Source of the DNA: Chloroflexota bacterium
GTDB taxonomy: Bacteria > Chloroflexota > UBA4733
NCBI GenBank assembly: GCA_023381895.1
Contig: JAMCTA010000083.1
Location: 1 to 38,258, forward strand
Reading direction: 5' to 3'
Length of the DNA stretch: 38,258 bases
This document shows, in pieces, positions 1 through 9,161 of the stretch (the first letter of the stretch is position 1; every line of letters starts with the position of its first letter). Position numbers and translations under genes: made by a program. Below the pieces are notes generated by a model that searched no databases, was not told the origin of the DNA, and was given only the letters and a program-made list of their open reading frames with translations.

Positions 1-767
1 CAGACCGGACGATGGAGCTGCTCTTCAAGTACGGCGTCAATCACATCGATACAGCGGCGAGCTATGGCGAGTCGGAAGTGCGGCTCGGCCCGTGGATGGA
101 AAAGCACCGCAATGAGTTCTTCCTCGCCACGAAGACCGGTGAGCGGACATACCAGCAGGCGTACGACCAGATTCGGCGTTCCCTGGAGCGATTGCGCGTT
201 ACCGACGTAGATCTGATTCAGCTGCACAACCTTGCTGATCCCACCGAATGGGAGACAGCGCTCGGTCCAGGTGGTGCGCTGGAGGCGTGCGTCCGGGCAC
301 GAGCGGAGGGCCTTGTACGCTTCATTGGAGTGACTGGTCATGGCTTGACTATCGCGAAGATGCACCGGAAGAGCATCGATCGCTTCCCCTTCGATTCCGT
401 GCTGCTTCCCTACAACTACCCTCTCATGCAGAACCCTCAGTATGCGGCTGACTGGGAAGAGCTCTACCGCACCTGCCGCGAGCGGGGCATTGCGGTGCAG
501 ACGATCAAGTCGATTACGCGTGGACCTTGGGGAGAGCACGAACCTCACGACACAACAACCTGGTACAACCCGTTGCGAGAACAGGGGGACATCGACGTTG
601 CCGTCAGCTACGTGCTCGGCCGCGAAGGTATCTTTCTGAACACCGTCGGCGATATCTACGTCTTGCCCAAGGTGCTAGATGCAGCGAGCCGGTTTGTTGC
701 CGCACCAACCGAGGAACAGATGAAGGGGCTTCTGGAGCGCCAGCAGATGACCCCGCTTTTCGTGTAG
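1..767 (+). CDS. Aldo/keto reductase, 5' end cut by the window edge
   Basis: The reading frame is open to the left edge, so the first ATG at 12 is internal and roughly 30-40 N-terminal residues of the TIM barrel are missing. Family residues are visible: Asp and Tyr in [12 protein letters not shown], Lys in ATKTGER and His in LIQLHNL, the Asp-Tyr-Lys-His tetrad used for NAD(P)H-dependent carbonyl reduction. The C-terminal end looks complete and a strong hairpin follows 33 bases after the stop, so this is the last gene of its transcript. The substrate cannot be told. A second aldo/keto reductase at 18961-19935 is only distantly similar and carries its own tetrad, so the two are not a recent duplication. 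Confidence 0.9.
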   Translation, partial: DRTMELLFKYGVNHIDTAASYGESEVRLGPWMEKHRNEFFLATKTGERTYQQAYDQIRRSLERLRVTDVDLIQLHNLADPTEWETALGPGGALEACVRARAEGLVRFIGVTGHGLTIAKMHRKSIDRFPFDSVLLPYNYPLMQNPQYAADWEELYRTCRERGIAVQTIKSITRGPWGEHEPHDTTTWYNPLREQGDIDVAVSYVLGREGIFLNTVGDIYVLPKVLDAASRFVAAPTEEQMKGLLERQQMTPLFV

Positions 768-799
768 TCCGGCAGCCCTGCTGTCAAGTCCGTTCCCGA

Positions 800-832
800 G
801 GGGGAGGATCAATCCTCCCCCTACCTTCTTCT
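800..832 (+). terminator. Rho-independent-type terminator after the aldo/keto reductase
   Basis: A perfect 10-bp stem (GGGGGAGGAT at 800-809, ATCCTCCCCC at 812-821) with a 2-base loop is followed by a T-rich but interrupted tail (taccttcttctc). It lies between convergent genes and could serve the opposite strand as well, although no T run follows on that side. Confidence 0.65.
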
Positions 833-895
833 CGATGGGGCGCATCGATCGGGATAAGGGTTACGTGCAGGAGGCGCCATTATGCGGGCTTGGCT

Positions 896-1735
896 TCAGC
901 CGAGATGAAAGTTGATCACACTCCAGATGCCGCTGGGATGCCAGACGAGTGGACTCCCCCGCACCATACGCAGCGTCTGCCGGAGGGCCACGAAGCCGCG
1001 CCGGCGCAGATGGGCGATGGCAGCCGTATTGGCGCTCGGCACTGTCACGATAGTGGTTCCATCGGGTCGCTCGAAAGAGCGGTCACTCAGGCGTAGGTCG
1101 AGAAGGGCCTTGCCATCGTGCACGGTGCGAGAGAGAATGGCTGCAGAATGCCATGGGCTCATGACCAGGGCAGCAGCGATGTAGTCACGCGGTTGTGGGG
1201 GGAGCCATCCTCGTGCCCCGAAGCTGTACAGGAACCGAGAACGATCTTCTCCGGTTGCCCAGCGGTCAAGCTCGACCACACTGTTCAGATCACTGTCTGT
1301 GAGAGGTCGCAGGTACTGGTGGTAGGGTACCTGCGTGAGCGTCCTGCCGCCAAACACTGTGTAGGTGCTCTCTGCAGAGAATCCGAGCTTGCAGTAGACC
1401 CGCTCGCCTTCAGAAGTAGCGGCAAGCACCTGAGATATGCATCCCTGCTCCTCCAGCCAGGCTACGAGTGCCTGCGTAAGTAGGGTCCCGTAACCTCTCC
1501 TCTGATAGTCCGGGTGGATGAACACAGCACCGAGCCAGCCTACTGGGCCTTTGGCGATGGCAGTTCCGCTTCCGATGGGATCCTCACCGTATGTGACAAT
1601 CAGTGTCTGGACCTGAGGCATGGGTAGATAGTACTGCAGCCGCTCCTCAAGTCCGCTCCAGCCTACTGACGTAGCCGCAACACTCACTGCCGGAATGTCT
1701 GTTGGTGAGAGAGGACGGATCACCAGACCCTGCAT
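896..1735 (-). CDS. GNAT-family N-acetyltransferase with two tandem GNAT-like domains
   Basis: This 279-residue protein starts with a GNAT domain. Residues about 70-90 carry the acetyl-CoA-binding motif A, with Q-R-R-G-Y-G at 78-83 after VFIHPDY. From about residue 141 (RPLTDSDL, then DRSRFLYSF) the second half resembles the C-terminal GNAT-like domain that follows a catalytic GNAT domain in many two-domain acetyltransferases. It ends with the typical N-T-A-A-I-x-x-L-R-R-R-G-F helix-strand. It should transfer an acetyl group from acetyl-CoA to an amine; the acceptor is unknown. The start is ATG at 1735; the nearest purine-rich stretch (GAGAGG) is rather far upstream, so expression may be modest. 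It converges with the aldo/keto reductase to its left. Confidence 0.85.
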   Translation of the reverse strand: MQGLVIRPLSPTDIPAVSVAATSVGWSGLEERLQYYLPMPQVQTLIVTYGEDPIGSGTAIAKGPVGWLGAVFIHPDYQRRGYGTLLTQALVAWLEEQGCISQVLAATSEGERVYCKLGFSAESTYTVFGGRTLTQVPYHQYLRPLTDSDLNSVVELDRWATGEDRSRFLYSFGARGWLPPQPRDYIAAALVMSPWHSAAILSRTVHDGKALLDLRLSDRSFERPDGTTIVTVPSANTAAIAHLRRRGFVALRQTLRMVRGSPLVWHPSGIWSVINFHLG

Positions 1736-1837
1736 TGCTTGCGGACGTGCCTCTCTCGCTGTGTGTCCCCTGGAAGAGTGTAGCGCCTAGAACGCTCGTG
1801 GCGTGGCAGTATCCCTGGGCTGCGACGGCAGCTCGCC

Positions 1838-2179
1838 TTATAAGGGGCTCTGTTTGGTAGCAGCGGTTCGTGGCTGCTTCAGCTGGATACGTGGTGGCCC
1901 GATGAATTCCGGATGCTCCGTGAAGAAGATATCGCCGTCTTCCGGCTGGACGTCGCGCGTGTAGAGACCGTGAAGGGGCAACATCACGACCTGGCTCGCC
2001 TGCTCGAGTGAGGAGCAGTGGATGACGCCGTGCAGAAGGTCAGGTTGCGGTAGCTGCGCAGTCGCGAGTGTGCGCGTGTCTTCCTGAAGGTGCTTTCCCG
2101 TCGCCAGGTAATTCAAATCGACGGGATCGGCCGCGGTCGCGCCGCGGCGGCGAATGTAGGTGTGCACGAGGCTTGCCAT
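1838..2179 (-). CDS. Small protein of unknown function (113 aa)
   Basis: I do not recognise this protein. It has no signal peptide or membrane segment and includes a run with HGVIHCSSLEQA and, later, QPEDGDIFFTEHPEF. The main support for a real gene is a strong ribosome binding site, GAGGGAGG, about 8 bases before the ATG, and its place on the same strand as the GNAT gene and UvrA in a gap that otherwise has no gene. It lies 176 bases downstream of the uvrA stop and 102 bases upstream of the GNAT gene. Confidence 0.55.
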   Translation of the reverse strand: MASLVHTYIRRRGATAADPVDLNYLATGKHLQEDTRTLATAQLPQPDLLHGVIHCSSLEQASQVVMLPLHGLYTRDVQPEDGDIFFTEHPEFIGPPRIQLKQPRTAATKQSPL

Positions 2180-2355
2180 GTTGTCACCCTCCCTCTTGAG
2201 TCGAGCACATTCCTGCTGTCAGCTCAATCCATTGTCACTCCTATGGTACGGAGCAAGTGGGTTCGGAAGCCCGGTGCGTCGAGTCCGGTCGATACAAGAG
2301 TATGGCTGGTTGGGTCGGGACTTGCTCTGTGTTCCGATGCAGCGGTGACTAAGCA

Positions 2356-5300
2356 CTAGCTTAACGCTCCTATGCTGGCAGCAAGGCTATCAAGGGCCCG
2401 GCTCAAGAATGGCGCCGTTCGAGATGTGTCACATTGGGCAACTGCTTCCGGCAGACCGGCTGTGACAAGATACCCTCCGCGCTCGCCCCCCTCCGGACCC
2501 AGGTCTATGACATAATCCGCGACCTTGACCACATCCATGTGATGCTCGATGACGATGACCGTGTTACCCCGATCAACCAGCCGCTGCAAGGCTACGAGCA
2601 GGGTCTGCACGTCAGCAGCGTGCAAGCCGGTGGTCGGCTCGTCGAGGATATAGACCGTGCCGCCGGTGTTCTGGCGGCAGAGCTCCGCTGCCAGTTTCAG
2701 GCGCTGGCTCTCGCCCCGCGAGAGGGTGTTCACAGGCTGGCCGAGTCGTAGGTAACCGAGACCCACGCTCGACAGCACCTGCAGAATGTTGCTCGCGGCG
2801 GGAAGATTCTGAAAGAATTCGAGTGCTTCGTCGATGGTGAGCTCGAGCACATCGGCAATGGACTTGCCGCGATACTTCACTTGCAGTGTCTGGGCATTGT
2901 AACGGCGGCCTGAGCACACTTCGCAGGGCACCGTTACGTCGGCGAGGAAGTGCATCTCGATGGCGATAACGCCCTCACCGCTGCACGCTGGGCACATCCC
3001 CTGACGCTCGTTGAAGGAGAAGCGGGCTGGTGTAAAGCCGCGGACCCGACTCTCTGGCAAGTTCGCAAAGAAGTCCCGGATACTCTCGAAGACGCCACTA
3101 TACGTCGCTGGATTAGAGCGTGGTGAGCGCCCGATCGGCGCTTGATCAATGATGACGACACCGGTGATCTGCTCGACACCATCGAGGCTCTGATGAGCGC
3201 CGGGGATGACACTGCTGCGACGAAGGCGCTGTTCCAGCGCTCTGGCGAGTGTGCCAGTGATGAGGCTCGACTTGCCGGAGCCTGAGACGCCGGTCACGGC
3301 GATCAAGCGGCTTAGAGGGAAGCGCACATCAATATTCTTGAGATTGTGCGCGCGAGCGCCGCGCAGGAGCAGCGCTCGCACCCCGTCGCCGCGCCGCTGG
3401 GGTAGCACGGATGTGAGCTCACCGCGAAGATAGCGCGCAGTGAGAGAGGTGGGATGACGCAGCACCTCGTCGTAGGAGCCAGCAGCTACAATCTGCCCAC
3501 CGAGACGGCCGGCGCCTGGCCCGAGATCGATGATGTGGTCTGCCCGTCGCATTGTTTCGGCATCGTGTTCCACAAGCACGAGCGTATTGCCGAGGTCCCG
3601 CAGTGCCGCGAGGCTGTTGAGGAGCTGATCGACATCGCGTGGATGGAGCCCAACGGATGGCTCATCGAGCACATAGAGGACCCCGACGAGCTTAGAGCCA
3701 ATCTGCGTGGCAAGGCGGACCCGTTGTGCTTCTCCTCCCGAGAGCGTTGCCGAGGAGCGATCCAGCCCGAGGTAGCCAAGACCAACGTCATTGAGAAAGC
3801 CCAGACGGTCACGAACTTCTTTCAGCGGCTGCTCTGCGATGGCTGCTTGAGTCTCTGGCAACCTGATAGCGGCAAAAAAGGTGCGGGCTTGTTGCACTGA
3901 CAGTGCACAGACCTCCGGTAAGCGCTTGCCGCCCAGAGTGACGGCCCGAGGTACTGGTTTCAGCCGCTCACCACGACAGTCGGGGCAGGTGCTTTCTTGC
4001 ATGTAGCGCTCCACCCAGGCATATTGCCCCGGATCCTCGCGGAACCAGCGGGTCAGCATCGGGATGAAGCCTTCCCACTCCGCTGAGCGATCAACCGAGA
4101 CTTGCGACGAGCGTCCGCGACGGCGGAGACGCACGTCAAGGAGCTCACCAGCCGAGCCGTAGAGCAGGACTTGCCGCTGCCGCGGAGTGAGCTCCTCCAG
4201 GGGTGTGTCCAAGGTGAAGCCGTAGTGCCCGGCAACGGCGGCGAGGAGGGCTTGGCGCCACTGCCCCTCCTCCAGCCAGGAGTCCCGGAGAACGGGGATG
4301 CCACCCCTTCTCAGGCTCTTGCGCGGGTCTGGGATCAGCAGCTCGGGTGACACCGCCTGGACACAGGCGAGACCGTGGCAAGTTGGACAAGCACCGGTGA
4401 AGCTGTTGAACGAGAAGTCTCGAGGAGTCAGCTCCGTATCGAGGCGGAAGCTGCATTGAGGACAGGCCGTGTACTCGCTGAAGCGCTCTACCGTCCCCTC
4501 CTCGCCGTCCACCAGCACGGTGCCGCTACCTTTTGCCAATCCGAGCTCGATCGCATCGGCCAGTCGACCACGATTGTCTTCCTCCGTCACGGTCCGATCG
4601 ATGATGAGCTCCAGAGTCTGCGGGGATGCGCCAGGGTCGACCTCGTCCAGAGTTGCGGTGTCACCATCGAGGCGGAGGCGGCGGAAGCCTTCTCGCCGTA
4701 GCTGAGCCAGGAGTTCGCTCAGAGGCTGCGTAGTGTCCAGCGGCGCCAGCACGGTAAGGGTGCGCCCCTTCGACTTGAGGAGGGCATCAACGATCGTGCT
4801 GCTGGTGGCCCGCTCCAACTCGCAGCCACAGGTTGGACAGTGTAGAGTGCCGCAGCGAGCCCAGAGCAGTCGAAAGTAGTCGTACAGCTCCGTCTGAGTC
4901 GCTACGATCGAGCGCGGGCTGCGACTGGCGTGCCGCTGATCGATGGCGATCGCCGGCGCGAGACCGACGAGGCGATCCACTTCGGCAGCGTCCATTCGCC
5001 CGAGAAACTGGCGGGCGTAAGCGGAGAGACACTCGACGAAGCGTCGCTGCCCCTCGGCGAAGAGCGTATCCAGTGCAAGCGTAGACTTGCCTGAGCCGCT
5101 TACTCCGGTGATCACTGTCATCCGGTCTTTCGGGATGTCCACGGTGATGTGCTGCAGGTTGTGCTTGCGCGCTCCTTCGATGTGGATGACGCGGCCTTCC
5201 CGATCATCTGGCGCTGCGTCGAATGGGGCGAACGCCTCCGCAATCTGGCCAAGGCTGCCGGCAGCATGATCTGTGTCCCATTCTCGTGTGAAGAGCTGAC

Positions 5301-8166
5301 GCAGCATCTGGCCTGTGTAGGAGCTCTCGATCTTAGCAACGTCCTCCGGTGTGCCTTCAGCCACGATGCACCCGCCCCGCTGGCCACCCTCGGGACCGAG
5401 GTCGACAATCCAGTCGGCCACTTTGATCACATCGGGGTGATGCTCGATCACGAGCACCGTGTTGCCCGCGTCGACGAGACGCTGAAGCACATCCAGCAGG
5501 CGCTGGACATCGACCATGTGGAGGCCGGTCGTCGGCTCGTCCAGAATGTAGAGTGTCCGTCCGGTTGCCGGGCGTCCAAGCTCGCTCGCCAGCTTGACGC
5601 GTTGCGCTTCGCCGCCTGAAAGAGTGGTGCTCGACTGCCCCAGCTGCATGTAGCCCAGCCCGACATCGACGAGTCGCTGTAGTATGCGATGGAGTGGGGG
5701 AATGTTCTCGAAGAAGCGAGCCGCTTCGTCGATACGCATCGCAAGCACGCCGGCGATATTCTTGCCCCTATACATCACACTCAACGTGTCACGATTGAAG
5801 CGTTGACCATTGCACACCTCGCAGGGCACTTCGACGTCGGCGAGGAACTGCATCTCGATCTTTTGAGAGCCATCCCCGGCACAGGCCTCGCAGCGCCCAC
5901 CTTTGACGTTGAAAGAAAAGCGTCCAGGCTTGTAGCCGCGCACCCGCGATTCTGGGAGCTTGGCGAATAAGTCGCGGACGTGGTCGAAGGCGCCTGTATA
6001 GGTAGCTGGATTGGAGCGAGGCGTGCGACCGATCGGGCTTTGATCGATCTCGATCACTTTATCGAGATGCTCTACGCCTTCGATGCGCGCGTGTTTTCCC
6101 GGAAGCGTCTCCGCACCGTGGAGCAAGCGAGCAAGTGCACGCTTGAGGATACCGTCTATGAGCGTGCTCTTGCCAGAACCAGAGACTCCCGTGACGCCGA
6201 TGAACGTTCCTAAAGGAAGGTGCACGGTGATGTGCTGGAGATTGTGCTCTGCGGCATCCACTATGGAGAGGGAGAAACCGTTGCCAAGACGGCGCTGATT
6301 AGGGACGGGGATACGCAGCGTACCCGCAAGATAACGCCCGGTCAGCGATGCCGGCACAGCTGCGACGGCACCAGGGGCACCTTCGGCGACGATGCGACCG
6401 CCCTCGCTCCCTGAACCTGGGCCAACATCGACGATCCAGTCTGCCCCCCGCATCGTCTCGTCGTCGTGCTCGACTACCAGCACTGAGTTCCCGCGATCGC
6501 GCAGCTGACGAAGCGTCCTCAGCAACCGCTCGTTGTCTCGGTGATGCAGACCGATGGAGGGCTCATCAAGCACGTAGGTAACACCCTCGAGGCCGGAACC
6601 TACCTGAGTTGCCAGACGGATGCGTTGCGCCTCTCCTCCGGAGAGCGTGTCGGCTGTGCGGTCGATCGTGAGGTAGTCGAGGCCGACATTCATGAGGAAA
6701 CCTAGGCGGAGTGAGATCTCCCGCAAGAGCTGGCGGGCGATTGTGCGCTGATTACCGGAGAGTTCCTCGCGCTCGAGACGCTCGATCCACTGCGCTGCCT
6801 GAGCGATGGGGAGTGCTGCCACGTCGGAGATCGACTTGCCTCTGATGAGCACGGCCAAACTCTCGCGCCGAAGACGGCAGCCACCACAGTCCGCGCAGGT
6901 TTGTGGGGTCAGGAAGGGTGCAGCTTGATGCTGCCACGCCGTGTTCTGGGCGGCGAGCAGCAGGGTGCTGAGCCCCTCATAGCGCTGTTGCCGTACACCA
7001 GATGCTCGTGCACCACCATCGGACCGTACCCAGGACCAGTGGACCTCGAACTTCTTGCTCTTCGCACCGTGGAGAACTAGGTGTTGTTGCTCGGTCGAAA
7101 GGTCCTGCCACGGAGCATCAACGGCGATGCCGAGCGTCGTGAGGATGCGCAGCCACTGACCCAGATCGATGTGCATGAGCGTGAGTACGGCGCTCACCGC
7201 GGCTCCGGAAAAGCAGCCCTCCAGGATGCTGCGTTGCGGAGCGATGATGACGCGCTCCAGGGCCACTTGCGTCTGCTTCCCTAGGCCATTACACGCAGGA
7301 CACCACCCTTGAGGAGTATTGAAAGAGAAGCTGCGCGGTTCGAGCTCGGGGAGTGCTAGTCCGCAGTTGCGACAGCTCATCTGGGCACTGAAGACCTGCT
7401 CCTCGCCACTAAGCTCGATCGCGCCCAGTCCTTTGCCGAGCTGCAGCGCTACTTCGACTGCTTCTGTCAGCCGGCTGCGATTCTCCTCATCGATGTGGAG
7501 GCGATCGACCACCACAGCAATCGAGTGCTTGCGGTTGCGTTCCAGGACGATTGGCTCGTCGATTCTACGGATGTGTCCATCGATCTTGACCCGTGCATAG
7601 CCGCTGGCACGCAGCGCTTCGATCTCAGCCCGATACTCACCTTTCCGGCCACGGACGATTGGACCAAGTACAGTGACGTCTTGCCCAAAAGCACGCGTAA
7701 AGATCTGTTCGATGATCTCGTCTGGTGACTGCACTTCGATGACCGTGCCACAGTGTGGACAGTGGGGTGTGCCCACGCGGGCGAAGAGCACGCGTAGGTA
7801 GTCATAGATCTCGGTAATGGTCCCAACGGTAGAGCGGGGATTGCGGTTGGTTGTCTTCTGTGTAATCGCAACGGTAGGGGAGAGACCTTCGATGTGATCG
7901 ACGCGCGGCTTCTCCGCCTGACCAATGAACTGTCGAGCGTACGCCGACAGTGACTCGACGTAGCGCCGCTGGCCTTCTTGGTAGATGGTGTCGAAGGCGA
8001 GGGAGGACTTGCCAGAGCCAGAGACTCCGGTGAGGACCACGAGCCGGTCGCGGGGGAGGGTGACATTCACGTGCTGCAGGTTGTGTTCCTGCGCCCCCTC
8101 AACTCGAATGACGCGCCGTGACACTCTTGCTTCGCCCTCTCGCCGCTGGCAAGACTGATGCCTCAT
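2356..8166 (-). CDS. uvrA: Excinuclease ABC subunit A, fused tandem dimer (about 1,936 aa, four ATPase domains)
   Basis: UvrA is the damage-recognition ATPase of nucleotide excision repair; it works as a dimer and loads UvrB. Normal UvrA is about 940-970 aa; here two complete copies are joined at about residue 990. Walker A motifs (GVSGSGKS) are at about 45, 659, 1019 and 1623. LSGGEAQR signatures are at about 505, 847 and 1472, but the fourth, near 1811, reads LSRGESQR. Each copy keeps the CxxC...CxxC zinc modules (for example CRNCG/CPACN in copy 1, CPQCS/CPTCH in copy 2). Copy 1 has the conserved RGRKGEY motif of the UvrB-binding region, which copy 2 lacks. Possible starts are TTG 8172, ATG 8166 and GTG 8124; GTG 8124 sits just before the conserved VIRVEGA strand and follows GAGAGGG. 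An SOS box lies just upstream. Confidence 0.97.
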   Translation of the reverse strand: MRHQSCQRREGEARVSRRVIRVEGAQEHNLQHVNVTLPRDRLVVLTGVSGSGKSSLAFDTIYQEGQRRYVESLSAYARQFIGQAEKPRVDHIEGLSPTVAITQKTTNRNPRSTVGTITEIYDYLRVLFARVGTPHCPHCGTVIEVQSPDEIIEQIFTRAFGQDVTVLGPIVRGRKGEYRAEIEALRASGYARVKIDGHIRRIDEPIVLERNRKHSIAVVVDRLHIDEENRSRLTEAVEVALQLGKGLGAIELSGEEQVFSAQMSCRNCGLALPELEPRSFSFNTPQGWCPACNGLGKQTQVALERVIIAPQRSILEGCFSGAAVSAVLTLMHIDLGQWLRILTTLGIAVDAPWQDLSTEQQHLVLHGAKSKKFEVHWSWVRSDGGARASGVRQQRYEGLSTLLLAAQNTAWQHQAAPFLTPQTCADCGGCRLRRESLAVLIRGKSISDVAALPIAQAAQWIERLEREELSGNQRTIARQLLREISLRLGFLMNVGLDYLTIDRTADTLSGGEAQRIRLATQVGSGLEGVTYVLDEPSIGLHHRDNERLLRTLRQLRDRGNSVLVVEHDDETMRGADWIVDVGPGSGSEGGRIVAEGAPGAVAAVPASLTGRYLAGTLRIPVPNQRRLGNGFSLSIVDAAEHNLQHITVHLPLGTFIGVTGVSGSGKSTLIDGILKRALARLLHGAETLPGKHARIEGVEHLDKVIEIDQSPIGRTPRSNPATYTGAFDHVRDLFAKLPESRVRGYKPGRFSFNVKGGRCEACAGDGSQKIEMQFLADVEVPCEVCNGQRFNRDTLSVMYRGKNIAGVLAMRIDEAARFFENIPPLHRILQRLVDVGLGYMQLGQSSTTLSGGEAQRVKLASELGRPATGRTLYILDEPTTGLHMVDVQRLLDVLQRLVDAGNTVLVIEHHPDVIKVADWIVDLGPEGGQRGGCIVAEGTPEDVAKIESSYTGQMLRQLFTREWDTDHAAGSLGQIAEAFAPFDAAPDDREGRVIHIEGARKHNLQHITVDIPKDRMTVITGVSGSGKSTLALDTLFAEGQRRFVECLSAYARQFLGRMDAAEVDRLVGLAPAIAIDQRHASRSPRSIVATQTELYDYFRLLWARCGTLHCPTCGCELERATSSTIVDALLKSKGRTLTVLAPLDTTQPLSELLAQLRREGFRRLRLDGDTATLDEVDPGASPQTLELIIDRTVTEEDNRGRLADAIELGLAKGSGTVLVDGEEGTVERFSEYTACPQCSFRLDTELTPRDFSFNSFTGACPTCHGLACVQAVSPELLIPDPRKSLRRGGIPVLRDSWLEEGQWRQALLAAVAGHYGFTLDTPLEELTPRQRQVLLYGSAGELLDVRLRRRGRSSQVSVDRSAEWEGFIPMLTRWFREDPGQYAWVERYMQESTCPDCRGERLKPVPRAVTLGGKRLPEVCALSVQQARTFFAAIRLPETQAAIAEQPLKEVRDRLGFLNDVGLGYLGLDRSSATLSGGEAQRVRLATQIGSKLVGVLYVLDEPSVGLHPRDVDQLLNSLAALRDLGNTLVLVEHDAETMRRADHIIDLGPGAGRLGGQIVAAGSYDEVLRHPTSLTARYLRGELTSVLPQRRGDGVRALLLRGARAHNLKNIDVRFPLSRLIAVTGVSGSGKSSLITGTLARALEQRLRRSSVIPGAHQSLDGVEQITGVVIIDQAPIGRSPRSNPATYSGVFESIRDFFANLPESRVRGFTPARFSFNERQGMCPACSGEGVIAIEMHFLADVTVPCEVCSGRRYNAQTLQVKYRGKSIADVLELTIDEALEFFQNLPAASNILQVLSSVGLGYLRLGQPVNTLSRGESQRLKLAAELCRQNTGGTVYILDEPTTGLHAADVQTLLVALQRLVDRGNTVIVIEHHMDVVKVADYVIDLGPEGGERGGYLVTAGLPEAVAQCDTSRTAPFLSRALDSLAASIGALS

Positions 8167-8185
8167 CCCCAATCTTACCTTGGTT

Positions 8186-8201
8186 TAGAACGCAAGTTCT
8201 A
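8186..8201 (-). promoter_or_regulatory. LexA (SOS) box upstream of uvrA
   Basis: The palindrome TAGAAC-GCAA-GTTCTA contains GAAC-N4-GTTC, the core of the LexA box of Bacillus and actinobacteria. It lies 20 bases upstream of the uvrA ATG, where bound LexA would block transcription. Given that uvrA is a classic SOS gene, damage-inducible control is the natural reading. The same spacer also leads to the divergent lipoprotein gene. Confidence 0.7.
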
Positions 8202-8338
8202 TGCCTACGTATGCTCTGGCAATAGGAGTAGGAGGACAGCGCCCACGAACTTAGCAACCGTGACCTTAACCGAAGCGCTACGGACCAGGCGTATCCTTTC
8301 CTTCAACCGCAGATCCTGCTTTAAGAAGGAGGAGACGG

Positions 8339-8944
8339 ATGTACCTGCGAGCCGCTCTTGCTGGCACCGCGGCGTTGAGCGCAGTGCTCCTTACCGCGTG
8401 TGGAGCGACACACGCGGTGCTGCCGCTGGCTCAGAACAGCGCCGGCGGTAGTCCTCTCACACCACCGCCGGCGACGGCGCTGACGCCAGTTCAGGCCGTT
8501 CTCGTGAAGCTGCTCCTCACGCCCAGCCAAGCCGGATCGGGGTTTGCATCCAATGGCAGCGCCGGGTCGGAGCTGCACGGTGGTCCGGGCATGGCGAGCG
8601 TGGCAGAGCGACTTGTGGCTACTGCGAGCTCTGGTCAGCGCACACTCTACATTCGTGTGAGCCGCTTCACCGCGCCCGGTCCCGCAAGGGCCGAGTTCGA
8701 GCAGGAGTCCGGCGACATTAGCCGCAGCAGCACAGTACTCCAGAATATGGGTGTGCAGCTTGGCGATCGATGGATGGCGTATTCTGTTCAGTCGGGTGCT
8801 CACAACGGCGCAACGGCGAGCGTTGGTGTGCTGATACAGAACGGAAACTACCTCTGCAGTATTGTGCTGACGGGGGCTCCCGGCTCAGTGAATCTCTCAG
8901 ATCTCCTCCCGCTGGCCCAGAAGCAGGTGCAGCAGCTGCCCTAG
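8339..8944 (+). CDS. Small secreted lipoprotein of unknown function (201 aa)
   Basis: The N-terminus is a lipoprotein signal peptide ending in LLTAC, with the lipid-bearing Cys at residue 21. A Ser/Pro/Thr-rich linker to about residue 50 follows, and then a globular domain with alternating strands (RTLYIRVSRF, DRWMAYSV, ASVGVLIQNGNYLCSIVL). That pattern recalls small extracytoplasmic domains in which one face of a sheet is repeated, but I cannot assign a family. A very good ribosome binding site (AAGGAGGAG) precedes the ATG at 8339. The gene stands alone, divergent from uvrA and closed by a hairpin at 9001-9029. Confidence 0.75.
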   Translation: MYLRAALAGTAALSAVLLTACGATHAVLPLAQNSAGGSPLTPPPATALTPVQAVLVKLLLTPSQAGSGFASNGSAGSELHGGPGMASVAERLVATASSGQRTLYIRVSRFTAPGPARAEFEQESGDISRSSTVLQNMGVQLGDRWMAYSVQSGAHNGATASVGVLIQNGNYLCSIVLTGAPGSVNLSDLLPLAQKQVQQLP

Positions 8945-9000
8945 TAGCGCGTTACCTGTGATTTGACTGGCGCCTGACGGTCCCTCACCCTGCCTCTGGC

Positions 9001-9035
9001 ATCCCTCTCCCGCGTGGCGGGCGAGGGATCTCCTT
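9001..9035 (+). terminator. Hairpin terminator after the lipoprotein gene
   Basis: A 13-bp stem with one mismatch (ATCCCTCtCCCGC at 9001-9013 pairing with GCGGGcGAGGGAT at 9017-9029) closes on a GTG loop and is followed by ctccttt. It sits 57 bases after the stop codon. Confidence 0.55.
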
Positions 9036-9109
9036 TGGACGGCCTGCGGGTACCAACCAGAAGAGGAGTAACGGACTACTAGGGGGGGGTACGACATACT
9101 GGGAGTAGG

Positions 9110-9137
9110 GTGACCTGGACGAACGGTACGCTATCAT
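9110..9137 (+). promoter_or_regulatory. Possible promoter for the phosphodiesterase gene
   Basis: GTGACC (9110-9115), a 16-base spacer and TATCAT (9132-9137) resemble a sigma-70 promoter. Transcription would begin near 9144, leaving a short leader before the TTG start at 9162. Confidence 0.3.
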
Positions 9138-9161
9138 CCCACCGTATAGGCAGACGAGCGG

